The position numbers were made by a program, and so were the translations under genes. Below are positions 22,905 to 34,775 of a stretch of 64,000 nt of DNA, piece by piece. Where the stretch lies: the NCBI RefSeq assembly GCF_019320115.1, contig NC_089591.1:16656502-16720501 (forward strand). The letters are read 5' to 3'. The notes under the pieces were generated by a model. The model worked only from the letters and a program-made list of their open reading frames with translations, ran no database searches and was not told the origin of the DNA. Within the stretch, counting starts at the first letter, position 1; each line of letters opens with the position of its first letter. The DNA is from Miscanthus floridulus (Eukaryota > Streptophyta > Magnoliopsida > Poales > Poaceae).

Positions 22905-23089
22905 TGGTGAGGACATAAGCGGCTCAAATATGACCATGTTAACCACTTCAAAACTAAAGGTGAAACCATTCTATATGAGGTTTATATTTATTAGATTTTG
23001 TGAATTGATGCCGCACCTCGAAGTTTGTACATTTTCTTTTTCAGAATTACTTACATGGATCAAGGGAAGGTTAGATTGCATATGGAAAG
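22905..23089 (+). repeat. A 3' LTR, first 185 bases
   Basis: Nearly identical to 19312-19497 of the 5' LTR. It stops at gaaag (23085-23089), where the 5' LTR continues with catggaagg, because B is inserted here. Confidence 0.85.
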
Positions 23090-24333
23090 TGTCGGTGCAG
23101 AAAGTGACCAACTAGTGAATATTTGTAGTTTTGCCGTACGTTGTGATCGGAGGTGGCCTAGCACTCAATGACACAGGATTTATACTAGTTCAGGCAACGT
23201 GCCCTACATCCAGTTTGGGTCGGTCAGTGACTTTATTCCTGAGCCCAGGTGCTCAAAGTTTGCAGTGGGGTTACAAACGAGAAGGAGGAAGAAGGAGTGT
23301 ACAGGAGGTCCGGTCGGCTCCGGTCGGAAGGGCCAAGAGCGACAGGAGCTACGCTATGAGCTAAGTGTTCAAGCGTGTACTTGGAGTCCAAACCCGGTGG
23401 TTCTGTGGTCGTGAGCTAGTGAACTTGATCGGTGTGGTTGTCTTCAAGAAGGGCTCTCTCTTTTGTTTGAGGGGTGCGTCCCCCTTTTATAGATAAAGGG
23501 GATGACTTTACAAGTGAGAGGGTGAGGGTACGTATGTTGCCGAACCTTGTTGCCCACACCTACTGAGCCTTAGTTGCCCACACCGACGGGTACAAGATAA
23601 TGGTAGGCGCCTACAACACTATTGATATCACTGTAGAATGTCAAGAGAGGTCGTGTTGCCTTTTTCAGGGATGGTGGACGTCGGTACCTGCAAATACTAT
23701 TTAATGCCTAGAGGCATGTGAGGAGTCTCGCTATGTTCACCCGGTACGGTAAATCCTGGCGCCCATACCGCTATCGATGCCTAGAGACACGTGGGGGCCT
23801 TACCGTATGGGAGTTTTGGCGTCCCCTACAATACTATAGAAGGAGATGTCGGTGCCTACAATACTGTTTATGTCAGGGTGGCTGCAGAGTACTATTCTGT
23901 GCAGGGTATGGTCCCTGGTATAGTGGTTTTGACTTGTGAGCCTTGCCTTGCTTTTCTCCGCATGTCTTCTGGTTCCTACCGAGCAGGCGTCCCTGGTCGG
24001 ATGGCTCCAGTTGGCTCTGAGTGCGCCGGTCGGAGAAGAGCGGTGAGTAGGGTTCCTATAATCCCCAATCGAAGATGCGGGGTTGGAGTCGGAAGTAGTA
24101 TTTTGGGCCAGGCCTTCCGATCGAAGAGGCCGTCCGATGGCGGCTGGAGTCAAAGCGAATGCTCCGGTCGAAGAGGTGGGCCAAAGCAGCCGACGAGAGG
24201 GCACTATTCCTCTTCAGGGCAGACCTTCCGGTTGGTGACTAGGCCGCCCTTCCGACCTGTCGCTTTAGACTCTTGGGTCGAGCCTTATCGTGGAAGCCAA
24301 TCCCTAAGGGACCCTAGGTTCTTGAACCCAACA
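23090..24333 (-). repeat. B 3' LTR
   Basis: Begins TGTCGGTGCAG and ends CCCAACA, giving TGT...ACA ends. The right edge is set by the following pyrimidine-rich ggagcccccgagcccccg, which on the minus strand is a polypurine tract. Long frames inside (23791-24375 plus, 23800-24204 minus) show no family and are treated as chance. Confidence 0.6.
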
Positions 24334-24351
24334 GGAGCCCCCGAGCCCCCG
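24334..24351 (-). other. B polypurine tract
   Basis: The minus strand reads CGGGGGCTCGGGGGCTCC directly before the LTR. A similar gagcccccgggcgg block repeats at about 24428. Confidence 0.45.
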
Positions 24352-24569
24352 GGTGATTCGGGTAGAATCGTCTAGGGGATTTGTATCTTGGCGGTGGGTG
24401 TGCGCGAGTGCACCCGTGGGTGTAGCCCCCGAGCCCCCGGGCGGTTCGGGTAGAACCATCTGGGGGGTTTCCTGTGTTGTTAGTGGGGGAGTTTTTTGTT
24501 TTGAGATGAAGTTTTGTTGACCAAGGCATCGTTGTGCAGCCAAGGTGGTTTTTTAGTTGTTTTGAGAGA

Positions 24570-25562
24570 TTGGGTGAGATGGAGCTTGTGGATCCTGGTG
24601 TTGGTGCGCACCATGGATCGAGCGAGGGAGTCAGTCAAGGGTGTTGGATGAGACAGAGCTTCACTGATCCTGGCGTCGATGCGCGCCGTGGGAATAGGTG
24701 AGGCAGTTAGTTTTGGATAAGACAGAGCTTCACTAATCTTACCATCGATGCGCATCGTGGGATCAAGCGAGGGTGTCAGTCTTGGATGAGACAGAGCTCA
24801 CTGATGCTAGCGTCGATGTGCGCCATGGGATCAAGCAAGTTGGAGTCATGTTTTGGATGAGATAGAGCTCACTGATCTTGGCGTCGATGTGCGCCATGGG
24901 ATCGAGCGAGGGAGTTTAGTCTTGGACGAGATAGAGCTCACTGATCCTGGCATCGATGCGCGCCGTGGGATCGAGTGGGGGAGTCAGTCTTGGATGAGAT
25001 AGAGCTCACTGATGCTGGCGTCGATGCGCATCATGGGATTGAGCGAGTCGGAGTCGCGTTTTGGATGAGATAGAGCTCACTGATCCTAGCATCGATGCGT
25101 GCCGTGGGATCGAGCGAGGGAGTCAGTCTTGGATGAGACAGAGCTCACTAATGCTAGCATTGATGCGCGTCAGTGGGATCGAGCGAGTCGGAGTCGTGTT
25201 TTGGACGAGACAGAGCTTACTGATGCTGGGGTCGATGCGCGTCATGGGATCAAGCGAGGGAGTTCAGTCTTGGACGAGACAGAGCTCACTGAATGCTGGT
25301 GTCGATGCACACCGTGGGATCAAGCTGAGTCGGAGTCATGTTTTGGATGAGACAGAGCTCACTGATGCTGGCGTCGATGCACGCCGTGGGATCGAGCGAG
25401 TTGGAGTCAGTGTTTTGGACTGAGACAGAGCTCACTGATCCTGGCATCGATGCGCACCAGTGGGATCGAGCAAAGGGAGTCAGTCTTGGATGAGATAGAG
25501 CTCACTGATGCTGGTGTCAATGCGCATCGTGGGATCAAGCGAGTCAGGAGTCATGGGGTAAG
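24570..25562. repeat. B 70-bp tandem repeats in dimers of about 140 bp
   Basis: Units contain gayagagctcactgatgctg, gcgtcgatgcgc and ccatgggatcgagcgag. They alternate between a form ending gagggagtcagtcttgg and a form ending gagtcggagtcatgttttgg, giving a higher-order period near 140. About 14 units are visible. C inserted at the right edge; diverged units and related motifs resume at 38793 and 39000. Confidence 0.85.
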
Positions 25563-26286
25563 TGAAAGGATCAAGATGCCCAAGAGGGGGGGGTGAATTG
25601 GGCTAATTCTAAATTTTCTTGCAATAATCAAATCCTACGGATAGCCCAATTAACCCCTTGTGCCTAGCAAAGTGTTTCTATTAGATCAACGCACAAATGA
25701 CTTGCACCCTATGTTCCAAACTTACTCTAGCATAGCAATTCTAAGAATGTAAAACAAGTATTGAATTGCTCAAAGTAAATACTCAAAGTAAGTGCTCAAA
25801 GTAAATAGGGAGAGAAAAAGAACGCGGTGATGTTTTGCCGAGGTATCGGAGAGTCGCCACTCCCCACTAGTCCTCGTTGGAGCACCCGCGCAAGGGTGTA
25901 GCTCCCCCTTGATCCGCGCAAGGATCAAGTGCTCTCTACGGGTTGATTCTTCGACACTCTGTCGCGGCGAATCACCCAAAGCCGCTCACAACTTGAGTTG
26001 GGTCACCCACAAGCTCCGCCGGGTGAACACCAAACTCCCAATCACCACCAAGCCGTCTAGGTGATGGCGATCACCAAGAGTAACAAGCACAAACTCTCAC
26101 TTGACCACGCGAAGCCTAATGAGAAGATGGATGCACACTTGTCTACTCTTGATTCACTAATGAGGTTTCACTCTTGGATTCTCAAATCACAAACACCTCA
26201 CTGGGACCTTGCTCTTCTTGGCACTCACAAACATGTTTCTCAGCTGTTGGAATGAGCAAAAGTAGCTCCCCTCATGAGTGGAGCTT

Positions 26287-26296
26287 CTATTTATAG
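26287..26296 (-). promoter_or_regulatory. TATA box of C 3' LTR
   Basis: The minus strand reads CCCTATAAATAGAAGC. The palindrome array lies directly upstream of it in the transcribed direction. Confidence 0.6.
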
Positions 26297-26331
26297 GGCA
26301 GCCTAAAAAACGAACCGTTATGAGCTTCTGC

Positions 26332-26705
26332 GGGGTGACCGGACTGCTCCGATCGTTTTGACCAGGACGCTCCGGTCAGTTCAACCCGCGAACAGTTTTC
26401 AAGTGATGACCGGACGCTGTCAGGGTCCGGTCAGTACCGACCGGATGCGTCCGGTCGCTCTTGGATGCTTACTGTAAACGACCGGACGCTGGATACTCAG
26501 GGTCCGGTAACCACTGACCGGACGCGTCCGGTCGCACTTTCTCAAGTCTGGACCCTTACTGGAGTCGACCGGACGCTGGCCCTTAGCGTCCGGTCACACG
26601 ATCTTCCAGCGTCCGGTCACACCAGACTTGTTCTTCATAGTCAAATGAACTGACCGGACCCTGTGGCCAGCGTCCGGTCGCACCGGAGCTCGCGTCCGGT
26701 CAGTA
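26332..26705 (-). promoter_or_regulatory. CCGGACG/CGTCCGG palindrome array in C 3' LTR
   Basis: Multiple copies of accggacgc and gcgtccggt, in places joined as accggacgcgtccggt, lie upstream of the TATA box. Conserved palindromic repeats upstream of the core promoter have been described for Sirevirus LTRs. They may bind a host factor; that role is inference. Confidence 0.7.
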
Positions 26706-27140
26706 TTTGACCCTCCATTCACTTCCAACTTTCGATCATATGTGAATGAAGTTTGCTCCAAAGGTTTTTAGGCATTCATAGGAGCTACCTAGAGCTAGTT
26801 TTAACAAGTGTGCACCACACCTAACTCACTAGACTCAACTAGGTCAAGCTACCCGTTCATACCCCCCTTCATAGTACGGCCAAAGGAAAAACAAAGTCCT
26901 AAACTACTCTAAGTGTCTCTCCAACTTCAATCGACACTTAGAACTAGTCATCCTTAACCTTATCGTCCATCCTTTGAAAACCGAAATGATTTCCATCATA
27001 GGGGCATGACAACCTCGATTGCCCAATCGATCTCCATTACCATGACCTAACTTAATTGCCTCTGCAAAACACACGTTAGTCATAGTAATCTTGTATTGAC
27101 ATTAATCACCGAAATCCAACTAGGGGCCTAGATGCTTTCA

Positions 27141-27155
27141 ATCTCCCCCTTTTTG
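27141..27155 (-). other. C polypurine tract
   Basis: The minus strand reads CAAAAAGGGGGAGAT directly before the TGAAAG of the 3' LTR. Confidence 0.85.
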
Positions 27156-27712
27156 GTGATTGATGACAATACTACCTCGAGTATGTTATGGAGTGTGGTT
27201 TTTGAAGGGCTTGGTTCATATAAGCTTTTGTCGTTAAGAACAAAAGAGTTAGTCAAGCTTATATGACCCAAACCAACACAATGTACTCAAAGAATATGAA
27301 TTAAGCATGAGTACGAGTAACAAAGCTCATTTGCTTCGAAGTAAAAGCGCGGAAGCAAAAACAAATGAGCATCACAAGTGATATGACATATAGATAATAC
27401 AAAGTAGAAATCACACATGTCAACTATCACAATCACGCAGATAGCACTATCACATATATATAATAGTATGCATGAAAGTAAACACACGAATGCATAAGTA
27501 ATAGTGTATCACACAAATAAAACTCCAAATGTATATAATAAACTAATACTAGATAACTAGCTCCCCCTAAAACTCGCTCCCCCTGAGTCTACATACTCAA
27601 GCCCTCTCCCCCTTTGGCGTCAAACACCAAAACCTAAGGGTTGGTCGGCGGGGCTGCAGCGGACGAGTCGGGCGCTGAAGTACGTGGAGCAAGATGGAAC
27701 TAGGCGCCATCA
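27156..27712 (-). other. C 3' untranslated region with extra polypurine tracts
   Basis: Three further minus-strand AGGGGGAG-type tracts lie at about 27561, 27579 and 27608. Repeated polypurine tracts before the 3' LTR are a known Sirevirus feature. The rest is AT-rich and non-coding. Confidence 0.6.
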
Positions 27713-30115
27713 TCACCTGACCCTGAGCTCTGAACTGACTGACCCTCTAAAGCAGGAAGTGTCGCTGAAGCGGTCTGGGTCTGAGCCAGGGCTGGTGCTG
27801 CCTGTGAAGCTGCTAGAATGTCTATCGTAGGATCTGACGAGGCGACAGACTGAGGGGAGCCTCTGAGTAGTCACTGTGACTAGAGCTGCTGTAGATGGAC
27901 TAGCGGTATGCATATGAGGTGGAGTAGGCATGCCGGTCAACTCGTTGAAGGATGCTCCAAGACTCCTAGAGACTGACGTCTCAGGCACGAATAGCGAGGA
28001 AGACTGCTCTGGTGTGAAGTCCATCTAAAATGGAGTGAACTACGGGGCTACCACGGGTGAGGCTAACCACTGGGACACCTATATAGGAGGTGAAGCAAAC
28101 TGAGCTGGAGGCTGTCCCTGACTTTGGAGCCCACTGGGCTGTACTGCTAGAGTCGTCGAAGTGGTAGGAGGCTATGCAAGCTGGGGCGAAGGCTGTGGCA
28201 GTGGGATCCCAATGGCTGTCACTACATGCTATATGAATCCCATGAGCTGCTGCTGCATAAGTAACTACTAGGTGCTGAAGGAGCTGCTGCTACCGCTGGA
28301 ACTCGTCCTGACTGAGCCTGAAACTGTGCGAAGTTGGTAGCTGTCTCCTGTGCCTGTCGTGTCTGATCCTGCTGCATCCGCTCAAGAATAGCAATGAGAG
28401 CGGGGTCTGTCTGCGGAGCAGGTGGAGCAGAACTAGAGCTACCGGCCTCTGTATCGTGTCTGCATGGAGGCATCTGAGGTATAGGCTGGTAGTCGTCGTC
28501 AGAGCTATCACTATACTCGCTCACCTCCTGCTGTGCCTCTAGCTCCTCCTCCTCAGTGGCTGCAATCCCTCTGATGATCTCATCCTGCTGAGCTGCGGAC
28601 TCTAGCACGTTAGGACGACGGCTAGGCTGTCTGGGTGCCTAAGGAGTGGTGTGCCTGATCCTCTATGATAGGTTGTAAGCTGGGAACTCTATGGTGGCAC
28701 CTGTATACTCATCCATCATGCCAGGGGCTTATCAAGCACTACTCTGCGGATGAGGAACGTGATCCAGTGAGCATAGGGAAGCTGCCTGCGACCCTTGAAT
28801 CCCTTAGCTATTGTGTCCTCCATCTCTGAAAGCAGGAGATCCTAGATATCAAATACTATCTGCTGCATGATGGCATTGAGAAGCCATAGCTAGTAAGCGA
28901 GTCAGGCCCTCCCTGTATCCTAACCTGGGAAGCAGTGTCCTCCTGATGATGGCCTCTAGTACCCTCGCTGTAGGAGTCAAGTCACTGGGGTTCCTGCTCG
29001 ACCCCTCTCCAAATAGGGCTCCTTGAAGCAATGTCGCACTAAATCTGTAGGGGGCACCAACCCTCCATGAGGATGCCTGGGAGGCTCCTGCTGACCATAA
29101 CAGACCTCATGCATCTTGACAGGCTGCTCCTGTAGCCTCAGTATCTCTCTGGCTCTGCCACTCGTCACTCTGTAGTCTTTGCCTTTGAAGGCAAAGTGAA
29201 TGAATCTGTGATGTGGATCGATGTAGAGCGAAGCATAAAACTGACGGACCCAAGATGGTACATATATCCCCGTCCGTCCAATCAGATCTGACAGTCCTGG
29301 CAAATATGACAAGTATGGCCGAATGCTCTCTCTAGCTACTACCACAATAGACTCTATCTGATAGACTCTCCGAGATCTGAACACTACCCCACTGTTGAGA
29401 TAAGCATTGTAGAAATCCTCCTGGAGTGACATGTAGAACCCCTCAGTTGCTCTCTCATCCCTCCTCGGAGGAAACCAAACCTCAAACTCTACAAATCACA
29501 GCTGCTGAACCTGTCTGGCGGTGGCGACCCTCAAGTCGAGGTGAACCACTAGAGGCGGACCCTGAGGTCTAGGCGGAGGACGTGAACCTCTGCGCTATGT
29601 AACGGGCTCGGTGGAACTATAGCACTTGGTATGACTCGAGCGGCGTAGCTGAGGTGCCGGCTCGGTCTCCTGACCCTCCTGAGTCTCCTGGGCTAGGCTA
29701 AGGCTCTGCTGGTGGGGGCTGCTGCTGAGCTGACGGACCCTCCTCAATGGCAACCCATTGTCCTACAAACATGGTAGTCCCAGCTGGACTCCCATGACTA
29801 ACGCTCAACATCCTCAATCGCAAGCTCTCAGTGCTGGTGAAACCGGCTGATCTACAATGACAACTCCGCTGCGGGTACCACCTCTCTCAGGCACGCTATG
29901 CAGGCCTCTGCAACAGCTATAGCTCTCGTTGTCTCTACATCGGGGTACTTCCGCTTCTTGGATGTCACCTGCTTGGTTGACTTGCCCTTAGATCCGGCTG
30001 GCTGGCGAGGCAGGGGCCTCCGATCATCATCACCTGGGCCACCACCAACGTTCTTGGTGCGAGCCATCTGAGCTGACAAGATGGTGAACTGCCGCTGATG
30101 AAGATCAACTATCAA
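27713..30115 (-). pseudogene. C envelope-like region
   Basis: Located between pol and the 3' LTR, where Sireviruses carry an envelope-like gene. The apparent start near 30075 gives MARTKNVGGG and a basic Pro/Lys-rich N-terminus. The 29432-28977 frame (RRVYQIESIVVVARESIRPYLSYL in part, HHRFIHFAFKGKDYRV) is the best-preserved block, continued in another frame at 29031-28849. The 28608-28222 frame is acidic and Gln/Ser-rich (EEEELEAQQEVSEYSDSSDDDY). No convincing signal peptide or membrane segment was seen. Several stops and frame changes show it is broken. The family's function is unproven. Confidence 0.6.
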
Positions 30116-30867
30116 CTGAGCTTTCGACGCTTGGCCTCAATCCTTACTCGCGAGCTTGGCTCCGAGTTGACTGCCAACTGCCACAAGAACCACAACGGAA
30201 CCGACTCGCTGCACGATAGAATAGATGGATATACAAATAAATACCATATGTCTAATAGATGCGAAAACCTAATAGAGAAAGCAATGTAGATGCGAAGTTG
30301 AATCGAATGGCTTTCTACCTGACGATCCACGAACTGAGAAAAGATAAGTTGTCGCGCGGGGAACTCGGAACCGGCTAGGGTTAGGTCAAACTAGCATGAA
30401 TGCAATGGGGAATCAATGACTACAATTTGATCTAGGTCACAACAGATCAAGATTGAAAAATTTGGATCTTACCAACGATGAAGGAGGTAGGACTAGGGCA
30501 CGACTGATTCTTGATGACCCTGGAAGACTAGAGGCACGGTGGTGCGCGGGGAGTCACGGCGGCGCGGTGAGCTCTGGTGGTGCGCGGCTAGGCGAGGGGG
30601 CCGGGCAAGCACGGGGCAAGGGAGGTGCAGGGCCGTGCTGGCGTGGGGGCACACGGGGAGGCTCAGGCGTAGTGGGACGGCGCTGCGAAGGTAGGAGCAC
30701 GGCGGTGCGCTTGGCTGCGGCGGCGAGATGGCGGCGGCGCAGGCTAGGGCTCGAAGGCAAGGTCACGATGGGATCCGAAAAAAAAAATATGCGATGGTAC
30801 GGTTAAGTAGTCCCCCAAACGCTGATAGAAAAGGAAACGGAAAAGAGTCCTGAAAACGCGCGAGATC
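30116..30867 (-). other. C segment ahead of the envelope-like region, with GC-rich block
   Basis: 30330-30480 is of ordinary composition; 30500-30770 is very GC-rich with CGG/GCG codon-like runs, unlike the surrounding AT-rich element. It resembles a grass gene 5' end. A TATA-like TACTTAA lies on the minus strand near 30806-30812, just downstream of the internal palindrome array. Frames inside are Pro/Arg-rich and unrecognised. Confidence 0.4.
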
Positions 30868-31142
30868 CACTGACCGGACGCTCCGGTGATAGCGACCGGA
30901 CGCTACCACCCAGCGTCCGGTCGATTCTAGAGAGGTCCAAATCCTCTGGAATCGGGACCGGACGCGTCCGGTGGTCCATGACCGGACGCAGGCAGGGTCC
31001 GGTCAGTACAACTTGTGTACCCTTTGATCGACCGGATGCTGAACCCTTCCTGACCAGACACACAGACGCAGCGTCCGGTCACTCCTTCATCAGCAGTTCA
31101 CCTCCTGTGAACTGACCGGACGCTGGACGGCAGCGTCTAGTG
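30868..31142 (-). promoter_or_regulatory. Internal CCGGACG/CGTCCGG palindrome array of C
   Basis: About ten copies of accggacgc, gcgtccggt or close variants (e.g. gaccggacgctaccacccag, gtccggtcgatt) lie between the end of pol and the envelope-like region. The motif is the same as in the LTR promoter. The position suggests a second promoter or regulatory block for the downstream region; that is inference. Confidence 0.65.
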
Positions 31143-31530
31143 CACCTTTTCCTAGCAAATCTTCAAACATCCTTCGTGCTGCCTGTTCCCAATCAAGTCC
31201 CAACTTGAATAAGATCCAAATAAACACCCATTGGGACTGATGTGAGTGACCTCTCTCAAACCCTCATATTTTTCAAAATATTTTGCCTTAGGCTATAATT
31301 CTTTTTAAGAAAATAGGCAACAAGAGGGCAAATGGAACAAAACGACAAAACAACATTCATGCATATGCAATACTTGTAAGTAAGTCTAGTTGCTTGTCAA
31401 GTTTGATCCAAGGTTAAGCTTCTTCACACGCTTTTCGGCGGTTATCTTAACCATGTTAGACAAGCCCTATGTGCATTGCCACAAATTAAACATGTTGTAT
31501 ATTACAATGAATGCAAGGGACAACACAAGC

Positions 31531-34500
31531 TCAAATTTTAGTGAAGTTACTAAAATCAAGTACATTGAGCTCATTCCGCAATCTACAAAATGTAGCCTCA
31601 TCTAGTGGTTTTGTGAAGATATCCGCTAATTGATCTTCGGATCTTACACCTTCTAGTGAAATATCATTTTTAGCCACATGATCTCTTAGAAAGTGATGGC
31701 GGATATCTATATGCTTGGTGCGAGAGTGTTGAACTGGATTATTTGCAAGTTTTACCTGCACTTTCATTGTCGCACAAAAGAGGTACTTTCTCTAGAACTA
31801 CTCCATAGTCTAGCAAAGTTTGTTTCATGTATAGTATTTGTGCACAACAAGCACCCGCGGCAATGTATTCCGCTTCGGCGGTGGACAAAGCCACACTATT
31901 TTGTTTCTTGGAGGACCAAGACACAAGTGATCTACCAAGCAAATGGCACCCTCCGGATGTGCTTTTTCTATCAACTTTGCATCCGGCGTAATCCGAATCG
32001 GAATAGCCAATTAATTCAAATAAAGCTCCTTTGGGATACCAAAGACCAATGCTTGGTGTGTGCTTAAGATACCTAAGGATTCTTTTTACGGCAATTAAAT
32101 GTGTTTCCTTAGGACTAGCTTGAAATCTAGCACACATACACACACTAAACATGATGTCGGGCCTAGATGCGGTTAAATATAACAAGCTACCAATCATAGA
32201 ACGGTAGAGAGTTTGATCAACTGGGTTACCTCCCTCATCTAGGTCGAGATGTCCATTTGTAGGCATTGGTGTCTTGATTGGCTTACATTCATCCATCTTG
32301 AATCTCTTGAGAAGATCTTTTGTGTATTTCTCTTGAGAGATGAAGATGCCTTCTTTCATTTGCTTGACTTGAAAACCAAGAAAGAATGTAAGCTCACCAA
32401 TCATTGACATCTCAAACTCCTTCGACATCAATTCACCAAATTCTTTGCATGAGTCTTCATTTGATGATCCAAAGATGATATCATCAACATATACTTGACA
32501 AATGAAGATATGCCCATCAAGCTTCTTGGTGAATAGTGTGGTGTCGACCTTCCCAATGGTGAAGCCCTTCTCAATGAGGAAGTCCCGAAGGCGCTCATAC
32601 CAAGCTCTTGGGGCTTGCTTAAGCCCATATAGTGCCTTGGACAACCTATAAACATGATTAGGATATCTAGGGTCTTCAAACCCGGGAGGTTGATCAACAT
32701 AGACTAGTTCATTTATAAAGCCATTTAAAAATGCACTTTTCACATCCATTTGATATAGTTTCATTTCATGATGTGATGCATATGCAAGAAGGATACGGGT
32801 GGCTTCTAATCTTGCAACCGGTGCAAAGGTCTCTCCAAAATCCAAACCTTCAACTTGAGAGAACCCCTTTGCAACTAGTCTTGCCTTGTTCCTCACAACA
32901 ACACCTTGATCATCTTGCTTGTTGCGGAACACCCACTTCAGTTCCTATGACTCTTGCACCTTTTGGTCGCTCTTCAAGAGTCCAAACTTCATTGCGAGTG
33001 AAGTTGTTCAACTCTTCATGCATGGCATTGATCCAATCCGGATCTTTAAGAGCTTCTTCTACCTTGGTAGGCTCATAGCAAGAGACAAAAGAGTGATGAG
33101 CAATAAATGAAGTAAGTTTTTGAGATCGAGTCATCACACCCTTTGTTGGACTCCCTATGATGAGATCTTGTGGATGATCTTGTAGGAGAGGTGTATTTCT
33201 TCTATTGACCACTTGAGGAGGAGGTTGTGGAGCATCAACATCTTGTGCTTGTACCACCATTTGCTCATGGGAGATATGAGTATCTTCATTTTCTACTCTC
33301 ACATCTTTTTCACCATCTTGTGGTACATTTGATGAAGAAGATTGGTCAATGACTTGTACATCATCTTCATCATCTTTTGGCTTGATGTCTCCCACCGGAA
33401 TATTCTTCATAGCCTCCCTCAATGGTTCATCACCTACATCATCAAGATTCTCATGTGCTCCTTGGGAGCCGTTAGATTCATCAAATTCCACATCATATGT
33501 TTCTTCAACCAAGCCGGTGGCATGATTAAATACTCTATATGCTTTGGACTTCAATGAGTAACCAACAAGAAAACCTATATCACAACGTCTTTGAAACTTC
33601 CCTAGGTGTTGCCGCTTCTTGTAGATATAGCACTTGCAACCAAACACCCTAAAGAAGGAGATGTCTGGCTTCTTCCCATTGAGCAACTCATATGGTGTCT
33701 TGACAAGGAACTTTTGAAGAAATAGGCGGTTGGATGCATAACATGCGGTGTTGATTGCTTCCGCCCATAGAGCTTCAGGGGTGTTGTACTCATCAAGCAT
33801 TGTCCTAGCAAGAGTGATCAAAGTCCGGTTCTTCCTCTCAACTACACCATTTTGTTGAGGAGTATAGGTTGCGGAGACTTCATGTTTGATTCCAACTTCA
33901 TCACAATAAGCTTCTATGTTTGTGTTGTCAAACTCTTTGCCATTGTCACTTCTTATCTTCTTGAGCTTCACTTCAAATTCATTTTGAGCTCTCTTGGCAA
34001 ACTTCTTGAAACAAGATGCAACTTCGGATTTGTCATGAAGGAAGAACACCCATGTATACCTTGAATAGTCATCCACAATCACAAGACAATAGAGATTTCC
34101 TCCTAAACTCTTGTATGTTGTTGGTCCAAATAGATCCATGTGTAGGAGTTCTAGCACTCTTGTGGTTGACATGAAAGCTTTGGTTGGATGAGTGTTTGCA
34201 ACTTGCTTGCCGGCTTGACATGCACTACAAAGCTTGTCCTTCTCAAACTTCACATCCTTCAACCCTCTCACCAAATCATTCTTCATAAGCTTCTTGAGTG
34301 AGCTCATCCCAACATGAGCAAGTCTTCTATGCCATAGCCACCCAAGTGTTGTTTTGGTGAATAGGCAAGTCTTCAAGTTTGCATCTTCGGAGGTGAAGTC
34401 AACTAGATATAAGTTGTTGTATCTAAATCCATTGAATATCACTTGTTTGTCATCTACTTTGGATACAACAACTTCCTTCTCGGTGAATAAGCATTGGAAG

Positions 34501-34760
34501 CCAAGATCACACAATTGCCCAATGGATAGCAAGTTGAAACTCAATGAGGCAACATAGAGCACATTGGAGATGGAATGATCATTTGATATTGCCACTTTGC
34601 CCAATCCTTTAACCTTGCCCTTTGAATTATCTCCAAAAGTTATTTTCTCTTGTCCATCTACCTCTTCATCTAGTGAGGTGAACATACGAGGATCACCGGT
34701 CATATGTTGAGTGCAACCACTATCAATAACCCAATGACTTCCACCGGTCTTGTAGTTCAC
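31531..34760 (-). pseudogene. C pol: protease, integrase, RT, RNase H (two frameshifts)
   Basis: In order: protease HWVIDSGCTQHMTGD; integrase with an intact H-x4-H and C-x2-C finger (HRRLAH; KLCSACQAGK) and the catalytic blocks MDLFGP, VDDYSRYTW, RSDNGKEF, PQQNGVVERKNRT; RT with [12 protein letters not shown] and catalytic YVDDIIFG; RNase H with [15 protein letters not shown] and a C-terminal LADIFTKPL. The copia order (integrase before RT) is clear. One extra base at about 32936-32942 and another at 31755-31757 split the frame. All catalytic residues seen are intact, so decay is recent. It makes the DNA copy and inserts it in the nucleus. Confidence 0.92.
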
Positions 34761-34775
34761 CTACACACAAGAGAT

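Larger units (their letters stand above)
19312..23089 (+). mobile_element. Element A: gag-only LTR retrotransposon, 3' LTR interrupted by B
   Basis: The 5' LTR starts tgatgaggacataag. The same sequence, starting tggtgaggacataag, recurs at 22905 after a polypurine tract and runs in parallel for 185 bases until B interrupts it. The internal domain is about 2.5 kb and encodes gag-like ORFs but no protease, RT, RNase H or integrase. That layout matches TR-GAG-type non-autonomous elements, which depend on enzymes from another element. The rest of the 3' LTR lies beyond B, outside the window. Confidence 0.8.
25563..27140 (-). repeat. C 3' LTR
   Basis: Plus strand starts TGAAAGGATCAAG and ends GATGCTTTCA. 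It closely matches 37214-38792 along its full length. Confidence 0.95.

Noticed and set aside
23791..24375. 194-residue ORF in the B LTR
   Set aside because: Lies wholly in the LTR, has Gly/Arg/Ser-rich content and overlaps an opposite-strand ORF; no family.
24570..25562. Possible CRISPR-like array
   Set aside because: Units are contiguous and diverged with no unique spacers, in a plant retrotransposon.
27713..30115. Envelope-like region of C as a true viral envelope gene
   Set aside because: No convincing signal peptide, membrane segment or furin-like site was seen; it is only the positional counterpart known from Sireviruses.
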